This document shows, piece after piece, positions 46,434-55,811 of a stretch of DNA of 64,000 nt. Under the pieces are notes generated by a model. It did no database searches. It saw nothing but the letters and a program-made list of their open reading frames with translations, and was not told where the DNA came from. This DNA comes from Actinopolyspora erythraea (GTDB lineage Bacteria > Actinomycetota > Actinomycetes > Mycobacteriales > Pseudonocardiaceae): positions 1,984,001-2,048,000 of the forward strand of contig NZ_CP022752.1 in assembly GCF_002263515.1 (NCBI RefSeq), written 5' to 3'. The position numbers and the translations under genes are program-made. Within the stretch, counting starts at the first letter, position 1. Each line of letters opens with the position of its first letter.

Positions 46434-48213
46434 TTCGTCGTTCGAGCACGGCGTTCGACCGCGCCGCTGCGGGAGGAGGGCGACGCCGAACTGGTGAGCA
46501 CGCGGCGCGTCCATCCCGAGGTCCGGTTCACGGGCGGGCTCGGAGTGGTGTGAGGACACCGTGCCCGGACAGCCGCGCCCGACGCGTCACGGGCCGATCT
46601 CCCGCAGGAGAGCTCGTATCCCCTCGGCTCTCGGGACCGAGATCTGGGTGATCGGCCCAGAGCTTTCCGGATCCCGCCTCCCCGGGAAGTGAGTTCGTCC
46701 TCGGGTCGCCTCGGGTGCGCCGGTGCGGTGGAGCTCCGGGCACTTCGGGCGGTGGCGCAGAACTCGGAGATCTCCCGTCGTGCCCCGCGCCGCACGGACG
46801 GTGCGCTTTTCCGACACCCGGAGTCGTTCGGCGGAACCGACGGTTTCGTCCTCCCGCCGTGCCCCTCTCCAGCGGTACCGGAAGAGCTCGGGCGGTGAGC
46901 TCCTCCTAGAGCCCGGTGCGCGTACTGACCGTGTTCTGAACGCACCGCCAGGCCGGCATCACACCTCGAACCTTCTCTCCTGTCCGTTTCCGTGTCCCGC
47001 CGTTCGCTGCGCGAGGTAGGGTTTGAGCGGGATTCCCACCGCGGGAACGGTGCCGCCGGGGATTCCGTGTCATCCCAGAAGGGGTTCTGTCGTGTCAGGG
47101 AGTTCGTTCCGGCGATGACGGCGATGACGGCGATGACACCGGTCGCGGCTACTCGCGCTCCCCGTTTTTTCCGGAAGCTGCTGCCGATCCGGCGGGAGTC
47201 CGTTGTTCCTCTTTCCTGAGTGGGGGCACCCGAAGATGGCGCACATCTCGCTCGCCGAGGATCAGGACGAGACCACAGGCGCCGTCGCGGGAGACCGTCG
47301 CGCGACTGATGCACCCGAACCGTCCGCCGTGAGGGGCACACAACGCACAACAACCCGTGGCGAGGACGCATCCCCATGCGGCTTCCCCGACGCACCGGTC
47401 GGTCAGGTGGTTTTCCCCGCGGGGATTGCCGAAACCGCAGCTGAGTTCGGCAATCAGCGGAGGATTCGGCGAGGGGCGAGGCCACCTTCCGGTGCCGTCG
47501 GGAACGTTCCGTTGACCCGGTACGTGACCGTGGGGTCGTAGCCCGGGACAGTGTGCCTCGGTCAGCGCCCGTTCAGTGTCCCAGCGGGAGGCTCCTCGCT
47601 TCGGTGCGCTCATCGATACGCCCGTTGACCGAAGAACACGACCGCCTCTTCCGGGAAGTCCTCGGCTTCGACAGCGGCACCGGTGTCCTTCCCACGTGGA
47701 ACAAATATCAGAAACGAGGAAGGGGCCCGTTGATTCGAATGGATTTTTCGCCGCGGTGTCAATTTGTGTCGGGATTCGAATGCGGCACAAGGGGTGTGGC
47801 CGGTTGTGGACAGTCCGGCCGTGAAGAAACTGTTTCCGCGTTGCGGGGAAAACGGCGAAGTGCGGTCTCGTCGATTCCGCCAAGCGGGCGATCACCGCTG
47901 CCTGCGATCCGTGGGGACAGCCGGCTCGCCCGGAGGGCGGACCACTCCGGGCCGTCGCGGGGGCCGTACGGCCTTTTCGGACCGTGCGCACCCCCTGGAA
48001 GACGGATGTCCGACCGGGCCCCTCCTGGAAATCGGCGAGACCGGGGCCGCGCTGTGGCCGTGACGTCGACGAGCGGGGGAGCGCGTCGTGGGGGTCGGTG
48101 GGATCCGTTCGGTGTCGTCTCCGCTCGTGTGATCTCGTCGGTGGCCCGGACACCGCGGCGGGATGACCCCGACCGCGCGCCCTCCGGGCCCCGGACGGGC
48201 GCGCGGTCGCCGA
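46434..48213. other. About 1.8 kb with no convincing gene
   Basis: Frames on both strands give translations of mostly Arg, Pro, Ser and Gly with no known motif. Two local features: a 9-base unit GGCGATGAC repeated three times in tandem (47111-47137), and AT-richer patches near 47700-47770. It may be a decayed region or long regulatory DNA. The longest minus-strand frame (47149-48153) was considered and rejected. Confidence 0.55.
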
Positions 48214-48262
48214 GCCACCGGTTCACGTACGCCAGCCCGAGCATCTCAGCGGAACCGGTGGC
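48214..48262 (-). terminator. Candidate terminator after the aldose epimerase-like gene
   Basis: Perfect 10-bp arms GCCACCGGTT (48214-48223) and AACCGGTGGC (48253-48262), starting 12 bases after the stop on the minus strand. The 29-base loop is long, so the call is moderate. Confidence 0.45.
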
Positions 48263-48274
48263 GCCCTCTCGACG

Positions 48275-49345
48275 TCAGCCGAGCACCCGCAACCCCCAGG
48301 TCGCGGTGTGCCGCTGCCCCGGCCGCAGCACGAGCACGGACTCACCCGTCACGAAAGCGTTCGGCGGGCAGGTGTTCGGTTCCACCGTGATCCCCGAACG
48401 GGCCGGTTGCGGACGCCGCTCACTGGGAGCGTCGTCGGTGTAGACCTGCAGGTAGTCGTAGGAGCCGTCCACCCACAGCAGCACGTCGGCGCCGGCGGTG
48501 CCTCCGAACCGGACGGTGGCGTTGCCCCACCCGTCCCGCGAAAGGCCGGTGAACGCCGTGTCCATCCTGGTGGAACCTATGGTGCGACCGTCGCGGAAGT
48601 CGTACTCGGTTCCCGAGACCGACGCGGTACCCGTCGGAATGAGCCGGTCGTTGGTGCGGTAGTAGGTCTTGGCGGGCAGCCGGAGCTCCATGCCGTCGGT
48701 GCCGCCCGGCCCAGCCGCTATGTAGGTGTGGTTGGCCCACCCCACGGGAGCCCGGTCGTCGCCGGTGTTCTCGGCGGTGAGGGTGCACCGTGGGCCGTGT
48801 CGGTCGAGGGTGTACTCGACCAGGAACTCCATCCGGAACGGGTAGCCGTACTGCGGGTGCAGCAGGTACCGCAGCGTCACGCTGTCGGAGCGGCGGCGCA
48901 CCGGCTCCCACTCGACGAAGTTCATCAGTCCGTGCAGCGCCGACTGCCTGGACGGTTCGTTGATCGGTACCTGGAACCGCTCTCCGTCGAACTCGTAGCT
49001 GCCCTGGTCGATCCGGTTGGGCCAGGGCAGGATGGTCTTGCCCTGGAACCCCTCCCCGACGTCGTCCGGCGGATGGGTCAACAGCATCTCGGTGCCCGCC
49101 ACCTGCCAGGACAGCAGGGACGCCGCTACTCCGCCAACCACGGCGCGGTGGTGGCCCGAACGGAGCTCGTAGAGCCTGCCGCTGGCGGTCTGCTCGGCAC
49201 GGTCGTGCCCGGCAGGGCGGTGTCCGCGCCCGGTCGACCGTGCCGCGGCTGTGGTGCCCAGCGCGGCGGTGGCGGTCGTAGCGGTGAGGGTTGTCAACGC
49301 GCCGCGCCTGCTCCAGGCGCGTCCCGTGGATCCGGCGTCGTTCAT
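48275..49345 (-). CDS. Tat-exported aldose 1-epimerase-like protein
   Basis: 356 residues from ATG 49345, preceded by AAGGA. Twin-arginine signal: SRRGALTTLTATTATAALG, then AAARS. Aldose 1-epimerase (galactose mutarotase) fold: AVVGGVAASLLSWQVAG, ILPWPNRIDQGSYEFDG, SALHGLMNFVEWEP (first catalytic His), VGWANHTYIAAGPGG (second His), TEYDFRDGRTIGSTRMDTAF and GITVEPNTCPPNAF (catalytic Glu). These interconvert anomers of free sugars; here it would act outside the membrane. It follows the GH2 gene on the same strand after 229 bases, and could mutarotate the sugar that enzyme releases (inference). Confidence 0.85.
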   Translation of the reverse strand: MNDAGSTGRAWSRRGALTTLTATTATAALGTTAAARSTGRGHRPAGHDRAEQTASGRLYELRSGHHRAVVGGVAASLLSWQVAGTEMLLTHPPDDVGEGFQGKTILPWPNRIDQGSYEFDGERFQVPINEPSRQSALHGLMNFVEWEPVRRRSDSVTLRYLLHPQYGYPFRMEFLVEYTLDRHGPRCTLTAENTGDDRAPVGWANHTYIAAGPGGTDGMELRLPAKTYYRTNDRLIPTGTASVSGTEYDFRDGRTIGSTRMDTAFTGLSRDGWGNATVRFGGTAGADVLLWVDGSYDYLQVYTDDAPSERRPQPARSGITVEPNTCPPNAFVTGESVLVLRPGQRHTATWGLRVLG

Positions 49346-49520
49346 GGGAGTCCTTTCCGCGTGAACCCCTGATCCCGTCCCGCGGCTCCCCGGACCCGGC
49401 TCCCCACCGGAACCGGCCCCGTGGCCTGTGACGGTGAACCGCTGGGCAGTGGAACGGAGCTGGTGGACCCGCCCGGCGGGATCACCGGGTTCTGTCGGGT
49501 ACGTCGTTGCCCGGTTCGTG

Positions 49521-49559
49521 GCGCCGGGTGGACGACAGCGTGGTTCGCCCACCCGGCGC
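49521..49559 (-). terminator. Hairpin after the GH2 gene
   Basis: Perfect 11-bp arms GCGCCGGGTGG and CCACCCGGCGC with a 17-base loop, beginning 15 bases after the GH2 stop on the minus strand. It separates the GH2 gene from the downstream epimerase-like gene. Confidence 0.6.
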
Positions 49560-49574
49560 GCGGTGATCAGCGGG

Positions 49575-51428
49575 TTACGGGGTACCGGCGTCGATGATCG
49601 CCTCGTTGTCCGCTCGAACCGAGGCGACATCCGGTTTGGTGATCTTCCGGTCGTAGGTCATCAGACCGTTGACCTCGTTCTCCACGTCGGAGACCTGGGT
49701 GTAGACCGCGGCCGAGAGCCCGTTCCGCTCGATCGTGCCGATCAGGGACTCGCTGAGCTGGCCGTAGCGTTCGGTGAGTCGTGCGCGGCTGTCGGTCATC
49801 TCGTAGGCGCTCGGTTCGCCCGGCCACAGGTGTCCCCGCTCGACCAGGCCGAGGCCGCCGTACTCACCGTTGACCGCCGCGCGCTCGGCGGTCGCCCGCG
49901 GTGTTCCCGGCCCCACGTAGGTGTGGTCGTCGTAGATGTCACCCACCCCGGTGTCCGGCAGCGAGTTGCAGCAGTTCACTCCGCTGGAGGCGTCGACCAG
50001 CCTGCTCGGGTCCAGCCGCTCGATCCTCTCGGTGATCCTGGCGGTGTCGAACTCGCCCCAGCCCTCGTTGAACGGGACCCAGGTCACCAGCGAGGTCACG
50101 CTGTCGAGCTGGTCGACGATGGCCGTGGTCTCGGCCTCGAACCTGGACCGCGCCCCCTCGGACGGAGCGCCGTTGGTGCCGCCGGTCCGGGCCGTCAGGG
50201 AGGGCATGTCCTGCCAGACCAGGATGCCCAGCCGGTCGGCCCAGTAGTACCAGCGCTTCGGAGCGACCTTGATGTGCTTGCGCAGCATGTTGAAGCCCAT
50301 CCGCTTGGCCCGCTCGATGTCGTGGCGCATGGCTTCGTCGGTGGGTGGGGTGTGCAACCCGTCCGGCCAGAACCCCTGGTCCAGCATTCCCTGCTGGAAC
50401 AGGATCTTTCCGTTGAGGGCGATGCGCTGTCTGCCCCGCGAGTCCTCGACCAGTCCCGTCGAGCGCATGCCCGCGTAGCTGTCGACCCTGTCGAGCTCGC
50501 CTCCCTCGGCGTCCAGTAGACGCACGGTCAGGTCGTAGAGGTAGGGATCGTCGGGGCTCCACGTCCTCGGGTCGGGAACCGGGGCCTCGATCGCCGCCCC
50601 CGCCTCCGTGGTGGTTGTCGACACCACCTCGCCGTTCGGGCGTGAGACCACCGTCTCCACGTCGGCGGTGTCCGGCCCGCTGATCTCCGGAGCGAGGTGG
50701 AAGGTCTCGGAGTCCAGGCGCGGCGTGATGTTCAGCTCCGTGAGGTGGGTCCGCGAGACCGGCTCGATCCACACGGTCCGCCAGATCCCGGAGGAGCCGG
50801 TGTAGAAGATGCCGCCGGGGGTGTCGGTCTGCTTGCCGATCGGGTGCTCGCCCCGTTCGTTGGTGTCCTCGGCGGCCACCGTGACCTGTTGCCGCGAGCC
50901 AGGCCGCAGCGCGTCGGTGACGTCGATCGTGAACGAGGTGTAGCCGCCCCGGTGCGAGCCGACACGTTCACCGTTGACCCAGACCGTCGCCTCCTGGTCG
51001 ACGGCGCCGAAGTGCAGCAGGAGCTCGTCGTCGCGCCACTCCGAAGGCAGCTCGAAACTCCGCCGGTAGAGCATGTGGTCGTCGTGGCGCTGGATGCCGG
51101 AAAGCCCCGACTCCACCGGGTAGGGGACCAGGATCCGCTCGCCCAACTGCCCCTGCCGCTCCGGAGGGGTGGTTCCGCCCGCGTACTCCCATTCGCCGTT
51201 CAGGTTCTTCCAGCGGTCTCGTCTCAGCTGGGGGCGGGGGTACTCGGGCAGCGCGTTGTCCGGCCCCACCTGTTCCGTCCACGGGGTGGTCAGTGGTGGT
51301 TCGGCCGGTTCCCACCCTTTCAGGGGGTGGGCTGCCGCCGCCGGTGCGGTACCCAGTGCGAGCGCGGCGGCCATCGAGAGGACACCGAGGTGTCTCACCG
51401 CCGGGCGGCGCGATGGTCGGGACTGCAT
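49575..51428 (-). CDS. Secreted GH2 family glycosidase (beta-galactosidase/glucuronidase-like)
   Basis: 617 residues from ATG 51428, with GAGGAGG upstream. A signal peptide is likely: RRPAVRHLGVLSMAAALALG followed by an AAAA cleavage region. GH2 architecture: sugar-binding jelly-roll (RILVPYPVESGLSGIQRHDD, VWVNGERVGSHRGGYTSF, HPIGKQTDTPGGIFYTGSSG), a beta-sandwich, then the catalytic barrel with NMLRKHIKVAP, WYYWADRLGILVWQDMP, WVPFNEGWGEFD (acid/base Glu) and AVNGEYGG (nucleophile Glu). Substrate could be a beta-galactoside, glucuronide or mannoside; not decidable by eye. It and the epimerase-like protein form an exported sugar-processing pair. Confidence 0.88.
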   Translation of the reverse strand: MQSRPSRRPAVRHLGVLSMAAALALGTAPAAAAHPLKGWEPAEPPLTTPWTEQVGPDNALPEYPRPQLRRDRWKNLNGEWEYAGGTTPPERQGQLGERILVPYPVESGLSGIQRHDDHMLYRRSFELPSEWRDDELLLHFGAVDQEATVWVNGERVGSHRGGYTSFTIDVTDALRPGSRQQVTVAAEDTNERGEHPIGKQTDTPGGIFYTGSSGIWRTVWIEPVSRTHLTELNITPRLDSETFHLAPEISGPDTADVETVVSRPNGEVVSTTTTEAGAAIEAPVPDPRTWSPDDPYLYDLTVRLLDAEGGELDRVDSYAGMRSTGLVEDSRGRQRIALNGKILFQQGMLDQGFWPDGLHTPPTDEAMRHDIERAKRMGFNMLRKHIKVAPKRWYYWADRLGILVWQDMPSLTARTGGTNGAPSEGARSRFEAETTAIVDQLDSVTSLVTWVPFNEGWGEFDTARITERIERLDPSRLVDASSGVNCCNSLPDTGVGDIYDDHTYVGPGTPRATAERAAVNGEYGGLGLVERGHLWPGEPSAYEMTDSRARLTERYGQLSESLIGTIERNGLSAAVYTQVSDVENEVNGLMTYDRKITKPDVASVRADNEAIIDAGTP

Positions 51429-52705
51429 CGATCCTCCTCACACGGCATGGGGTGATCCGCGTCCGCGGCGAGTGCCCGGATCGTCACGGGCGAGCACATA
51501 TGACCACAAATAGCAACACAACCGGACTTAAATCACCATTAACGAACATTAATGAGCAAGGACGCGGCTCACGTCAACACCGGTGCGCCAGATTGCTCCT
51601 TCCGACGTAACTCTGTGCGTCCAAGGGAGGCCGCATCGTCAGTATGTCGCGTGTTCCGTGACGAGCCGCGCGGGACGCGCCGAGTCGGCGGGCGGCGGCG
51701 AAAGGCGTTGGTGAAGTGGAGCGGTCACGGACCGGCGGGAGGTGTCCGGCCTCGCAACGCCGTCTCTCGCGGGCGCCGCGGCGAGTGTTGTGCGTCGCGC
51801 GACAGCGGGGCGGTGCGGCCTTCCTGGGCCGGGGATCGATCCGTCCCGGGCTTCTCGGGCTGCCCACGTGGATGCTCCAGGGTGGGACGTGTCGCCTCCG
51901 CCCCTTGGGTGCCGTCGGGGCGTCTCCCGTGGCCGCACGACCCCTGGACGGCGGAACAAGAATCCAGCACAATCGATTATCCTGATTGTCGACAATAATA
52001 AAGTGGAAAAAGGACCGTTTTCGAGGATCGGGGGAAGCGTGCTCGGCAAGTCGGTGAGGCATTGATCATCATTCTTGTCGAAAAATGGCCCTGACCTGGA
52101 CCGACGGGGTGTTCTTCATCCATGAGTGGGGTATCACACCTCGGCCGTGGTGTGGGGCGTAACATCCGGGGTCCCGCCGTCGATGGAAGGGGCACAGGGG
52201 GAATAGAGAATGGGCGCGACCCCGCGGTCGAGTTGTTCATTTCATCGGATCGAACCCTTGCATTGTTCGCGCCGGCTGTGGTATGTGGCGCACGCGCATT
52301 GTACTAGATCTTCGGCGTGATTGCCTTTGCCGGATCGTGACTCGCCGGGCGAAAAACGGAATTACTCCTGGTGAGAGTGTATTTTTTTACCCAGGGTAAC
52401 TGCGCGAATCACGCGATCATCCTATTTGTATGATTAGGGTCACAGCTGAATGTGCTTGCATTTTTCGTGAATGCGAATAAGTTGGGTTCTCGGCGTACGG
52501 AATCTGCGTCGGGATCGGGCGGCAAAGGTGCCGACCGAGTGTGCTGACCGGTGCTAGTGCGCGGCCCGTTTGTCCGGCTGCCCGCACCGGTGCGGTGTGC
52601 CCCTTGTGCGAGGTACCCGGCGCGCCCGTGAGGGCTCGGGGCGGCGAATTCGCCGCGGTTCCGAGCGATGCAGTGGCGCTTGACCAACGCGAGTGGGAGC
52701 TGAGT
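51429..52705. promoter_or_regulatory. Long divergent regulatory gap upstream of the betaine gene
   Basis: No convincing gene in 1.28 kb. The half nearest the betaine gene is AT-richer than its surroundings. Seen: a perfect palindrome ATTGTCGACAAT (51985-51996), shaped like GntR-family operators; a perfect inverted repeat TTACCC-A-GGGTAA (52387-52399); and other AT-rich patches up to 52480. The 5' leader of the methyltransferase gene would lie in the last part. Confidence 0.55.
52375..52399 (+). promoter_or_regulatory. Candidate sigma-B-like promoter with overlapping inverted repeat
   Basis: GAGT (52375-52378), 15 bases, then GGGTAA (52394-52399) resembles the GNNT-N14-16-GGGTAC/T element that I recall for Streptomyces SigB, an osmotic-stress sigma factor. 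The GGGTAA is also the right arm of TTACCC-A-GGGTAA (52387-52399). The start codon is ~300 bases downstream, so a long leader would follow. Weak evidence. Confidence 0.3.
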
Positions 52706-54403
52706 ATGACCAAGAGCGTGGACGATCTTGCCCATGGTGACCAGGGGCCGAACGATCAGGACCCGGTGCACCTCGAGGAGCAGGCGTTCGGCGACAATCC
52801 GTTGGAAGTACGCGACACTGATCACTACACCCAGGAGTACGTCGGCGGTTTCGTCGACAAGTGGGACGATCTGATCGACTGGAAGGCCCGCTACGAGAGC
52901 GAGGGAACCTTCTTCATCGATCAATTGCGTGCGCGCGGTGTCAAGACTGTGCTGGACGCGGCCACCGGGACCGGTTTTCACTCCGTCCGGTTGCTCGAAG
53001 AGGGGTTTGAGACCGTCAGCGCGGACGGCAGCCCGCAGATGCTGGCCAAGGCCTTCAGTAACGGACTGGAGTACGGCGGCCACATCCTGCGCGTGGTCAA
53101 CGCGGACTGGCGCTGGCTCAACCGCGACGTGCACGGCGAATACGACGCGATCATTTGCCTGGGTAACTCCTTCACCCACCTGTTCTCGGAGCGGGACCGC
53201 CGCAAGACGCTGGCCGAGTTCTACGCGATGCTCAAGCACGACGGTGTTCTGATCATCGATCAGCGTAACTACGATTCCATTCTGGACACCGGTTTCTCCA
53301 GCAAGCACACCTATTACTACGCTGGTGAGGACGTCTCCGCCGAGCCGGACCACATCGACGACGGTCTGGCGCGGTTCAAGTACACGTTCCCGGACAAGTC
53401 CGAATTCTTCCTGAACATGTACCCGCTGCGGAAGGACTACATGCGGCGGCTCATGCGGGAGGTCGGCTTCCAGCGGATTGACACCTACGGTGACTTTCAG
53501 GAAACCTACGGTGACACGGAGCCGGACTTCTTCATCCACGTGGCGGAGAAGACCTACCGCACCGAGGACGAGTTCCTGGACATGTACTCCAACGCGGTGC
53601 ACACCGCGCGGGACTACTACAACTCCGAGGACGCGGACAACTTCTACTACCACGTCTGGGGGGGCAACGACATCCACGTCGGGCTCTACCAGACCCCGCA
53701 GGAGGACATCGCCGCCGCGAGCGAGCGCACGGTCCAGCGGATGGCGAGCAAGGTCGACATCGACGCCAACACCACCATCCTGGACCTGGGTGCCGGTTAC
53801 GGCGGTGCCGCGCGCTACCTGGCGCGCACCTACGGCTGCAAGGTGACCTGCCTCAACCTCAGCGAGGTGGAGAACCAGCGCAACCGCGAGATCAGCCGGG
53901 CGGAGGGACTCGATCACCTCATCGAGGTGGCCGACGGCTCGTTCGAGGACATTCCCTACCAGGACAACGCCTTCGACATCGTCTGGTCGCAGGACTCCTT
54001 CCTGCACAGCGGTGACCGCACCAGGGTGATGGAGGAGATCTCCAGGGTCCTCAAGCCCAGGGGCTCGGTGCTGTTCACCGATCCGATGGCCGCCGACTCG
54101 GCCGAGAAGAGTGCTCTCGGGCCGATCCTGGACCGGCTGCACCTGGATTCGCTCGGGTCCCCCGGCTTCTACCGCAAGGAGCTGACCAGGCTCGGGCTGC
54201 AGAACGTCGAGTTCGAGGACCTCAGCGAGTACCTGCCGCTGCACTACGGCCGGGTACTGGAAGTACTGGAAAGCCGGGAGAACGAACTCGCCGACTTCAT
54301 CGGCGAGGAATACCGGACTCGCATGAAGACCGGCCTGCGCAACTGGGTGCAGGGCGGAAATGGCGGGAACCTTGCCTGGGGCATCATCCACGCCAAGGCA
54401 TGA
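52706..54403 (+). CDS. Fused glycine/sarcosine/dimethylglycine N-methyltransferase (betaine synthesis)
   Basis: 565 residues from ATG 52706, with GGGAG eight bases upstream. Two complete methyltransferase modules. The first (residues ~30-280) has VLDAATGTGFHSVRLL, NGLEYGGHILRVVNADWRW and ICLGNSFTHLFSE, as in glycine-sarcosine methyltransferase. The second (residues ~320-560) has ILDLGAGYGGAARYLA, CLNLSEVENQRNREI and WSQDSFLHSGDR, as in sarcosine-dimethylglycine methyltransferase. The fusion converts glycine through sarcosine and dimethylglycine to betaine with three SAM. Architecture and length match the enzyme published from Actinopolyspora halophila. In other known organisms the two are usually separate. 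metK follows after 57 bases without a terminator, so they are probably one transcript. Confidence 0.96.
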   Translation: MTKSVDDLAHGDQGPNDQDPVHLEEQAFGDNPLEVRDTDHYTQEYVGGFVDKWDDLIDWKARYESEGTFFIDQLRARGVKTVLDAATGTGFHSVRLLEEGFETVSADGSPQMLAKAFSNGLEYGGHILRVVNADWRWLNRDVHGEYDAIICLGNSFTHLFSERDRRKTLAEFYAMLKHDGVLIIDQRNYDSILDTGFSSKHTYYYAGEDVSAEPDHIDDGLARFKYTFPDKSEFFLNMYPLRKDYMRRLMREVGFQRIDTYGDFQETYGDTEPDFFIHVAEKTYRTEDEFLDMYSNAVHTARDYYNSEDADNFYYHVWGGNDIHVGLYQTPQEDIAAASERTVQRMASKVDIDANTTILDLGAGYGGAARYLARTYGCKVTCLNLSEVENQRNREISRAEGLDHLIEVADGSFEDIPYQDNAFDIVWSQDSFLHSGDRTRVMEEISRVLKPRGSVLFTDPMAADSAEKSALGPILDRLHLDSLGSPGFYRKELTRLGLQNVEFEDLSEYLPLHYGRVLEVLESRENELADFIGEEYRTRMKTGLRNWVQGGNGGNLAWGIIHAKA

Positions 54404-54460
54404 CAGGCCGTCGAGTACGAAGAATAATCGAAGCAACAAGCAGTGAGGTGAAGATCAGCC

Positions 54461-55663
54461 GTGACTGAGATGAACCGCAGGTTGTTCACCAGTGAGTCCG
54501 TGACCGAGGGCCACCCGGACAAGATGGCCGACTCGATCAGTGACGCGATCCTGGACGCGATGCTGGCGCAGGACCCGCGTTCGCGTGTGGCGATGGAGAC
54601 CATGATCACCACGGGCCAGGTACACCTGGCCGGTGAGGTCACCACCGCCGCCGACGTGGACCTGCCCGCGATCGTGCGGGAGAAGGTCCTGGAGATCGGG
54701 TACGACAACTCGGCCAAGGGCTTCGACGGCAACTCCTGCGGCATCAACGTCTCGATCGACGCGCAGTCGCCGGACATCGGTCAGGGTGTCGACAGCGCGC
54801 ACGAGTCCCGTGTCGAGGGTGTCATCGACGAGATCGCCCAGCAGGGTGCCGGTGACCAGGGGCTCATGTTCGGCTACGCCTCGAACGAGACCGACGAGCT
54901 GATGCCGCTGCCGATCGCCCTGGCGCACCGCATGTCCCGCAGGCTCACCAGGGTCCGCAACGAGGGTGTGCTGCCCTACCTGCGTGCCGACGGCAAGACC
55001 CAGGTGACGGTCGAGTACGCCGGGGACCAGCCCGTCCGGCTGGACACCGCCGTGCTGTCCACGCAGCACGCCAGCGACATCGACCTCGACGCCATGCTGG
55101 CGCCCGACATCCGCGAGCACGTCATCAACCCGGAGATCGAGCGCGTCGGGCTCGACACCACGGACCTGCGCCTGCTGGTGAATCCGACGGGTCGGTTCGT
55201 CACGGGTGGTCCGATGGGTGACTGTGGTCTGACGGGCCGCAAGATCATTGTGGATACCTATGGTGGTATGGCGCGGCACGGTGGTGGCGCGTTCTCGGGT
55301 AAGGACCCGTCGAAGGTGGACCGGTCGGCGGCGTACGCGACTCGGTGGGTGGCCAAGAACGCGGTGGCCGCGGGGTTGGCGAACCGGATCGAGGTGCAGA
55401 CGGCGTACGCGATCGGTAAGGCGGCTCCGGTGGGGCTGTTCGTGGAGACGTTCGGGACCGAGAACGTGGATCCGGTCAAGATTCAGGCGGCGATCAACGA
55501 GGTGTTCGATCTGCGGCCGGCGGCGATCATCCGGGATCTGGATCTGTTGCGGCCGATCTACGCGCCGACGGCGGCCTACGGGCACTTCGGGCGTACGGAT
55601 GTGGACCTGCCCTGGGAACGCACCGACCGCGTCGAGGCCCTGAAGAGCGCCGCGGGCCTCTGA
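54461..55663 (+). CDS. metK: S-adenosylmethionine synthase
   Basis: 400 residues from GTG 54461. Family marks: [102 protein letters not shown] split across the metal and phosphate site, and [15 protein letters not shown]. Makes SAM from methionine and ATP. Directly after the betaine methyltransferase, which uses three SAM per betaine, so it looks dedicated to that pathway. Whether a second metK exists elsewhere cannot be seen here. A 16-bp hairpin follows. Confidence 0.96.
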   Translation: MTEMNRRLFTSESVTEGHPDKMADSISDAILDAMLAQDPRSRVAMETMITTGQVHLAGEVTTAADVDLPAIVREKVLEIGYDNSAKGFDGNSCGINVSIDAQSPDIGQGVDSAHESRVEGVIDEIAQQGAGDQGLMFGYASNETDELMPLPIALAHRMSRRLTRVRNEGVLPYLRADGKTQVTVEYAGDQPVRLDTAVLSTQHASDIDLDAMLAPDIREHVINPEIERVGLDTTDLRLLVNPTGRFVTGGPMGDCGLTGRKIIVDTYGGMARHGGGAFSGKDPSKVDRSAAYATRWVAKNAVAAGLANRIEVQTAYAIGKAAPVGLFVETFGTENVDPVKIQAAINEVFDLRPAAIIRDLDLLRPIYAPTAAYGHFGRTDVDLPWERTDRVEALKSAAGL

Positions 55664-55688
55664 CAGCCGAATACGCGACGTGTCGCCG

Positions 55689-55727
55689 ACGCCGCGGGGC
55701 GCGGGAAGTTTCCGCGCCCCGCGGCGT
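55689..55727 (+). terminator. Perfect 16-bp hairpin between metK and adoK
   Basis: Arms ACGCCGCGGGGCGCGG and CCGCGCCCCGCGGCGT with a 7-base loop, 25 bases after the metK stop and 85 bases before adoK. No T-run. It may be a terminator, a partial terminator or an RNA-processing site that sets the level of the downstream recycling genes. Confidence 0.65.
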
Positions 55728-55811
55728 GGCGAGCAAAGCCAGGTTCGCTCATCCACGACCGCGGGCCGGTGTCCGGACACCGACGCCGGCCCTGGTGAAG
55801 GAGTTTTCCCA

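Noticed and set aside
47111-47137. Tandem repeat as a CRISPR or variable-number locus
   Set aside because: Three 9-base copies with no spacers, no cas genes; too small for a CRISPR array.
47149-48153. Minus-strand frame of 334 residues in the gene-poor region
   Set aside because: No known motif, Arg/Pro/Cys-rich composition, no convincing ribosome site. Kept as an unexplained region instead.
52300-52705. SAM or SAH riboswitch upstream of the betaine gene or within the methyl-cycle genes
   Set aside because: I could not fold a recognised SAM-I, SAM-II, SAM-IV or SAH aptamer by eye. A covariance-model search would be decisive.
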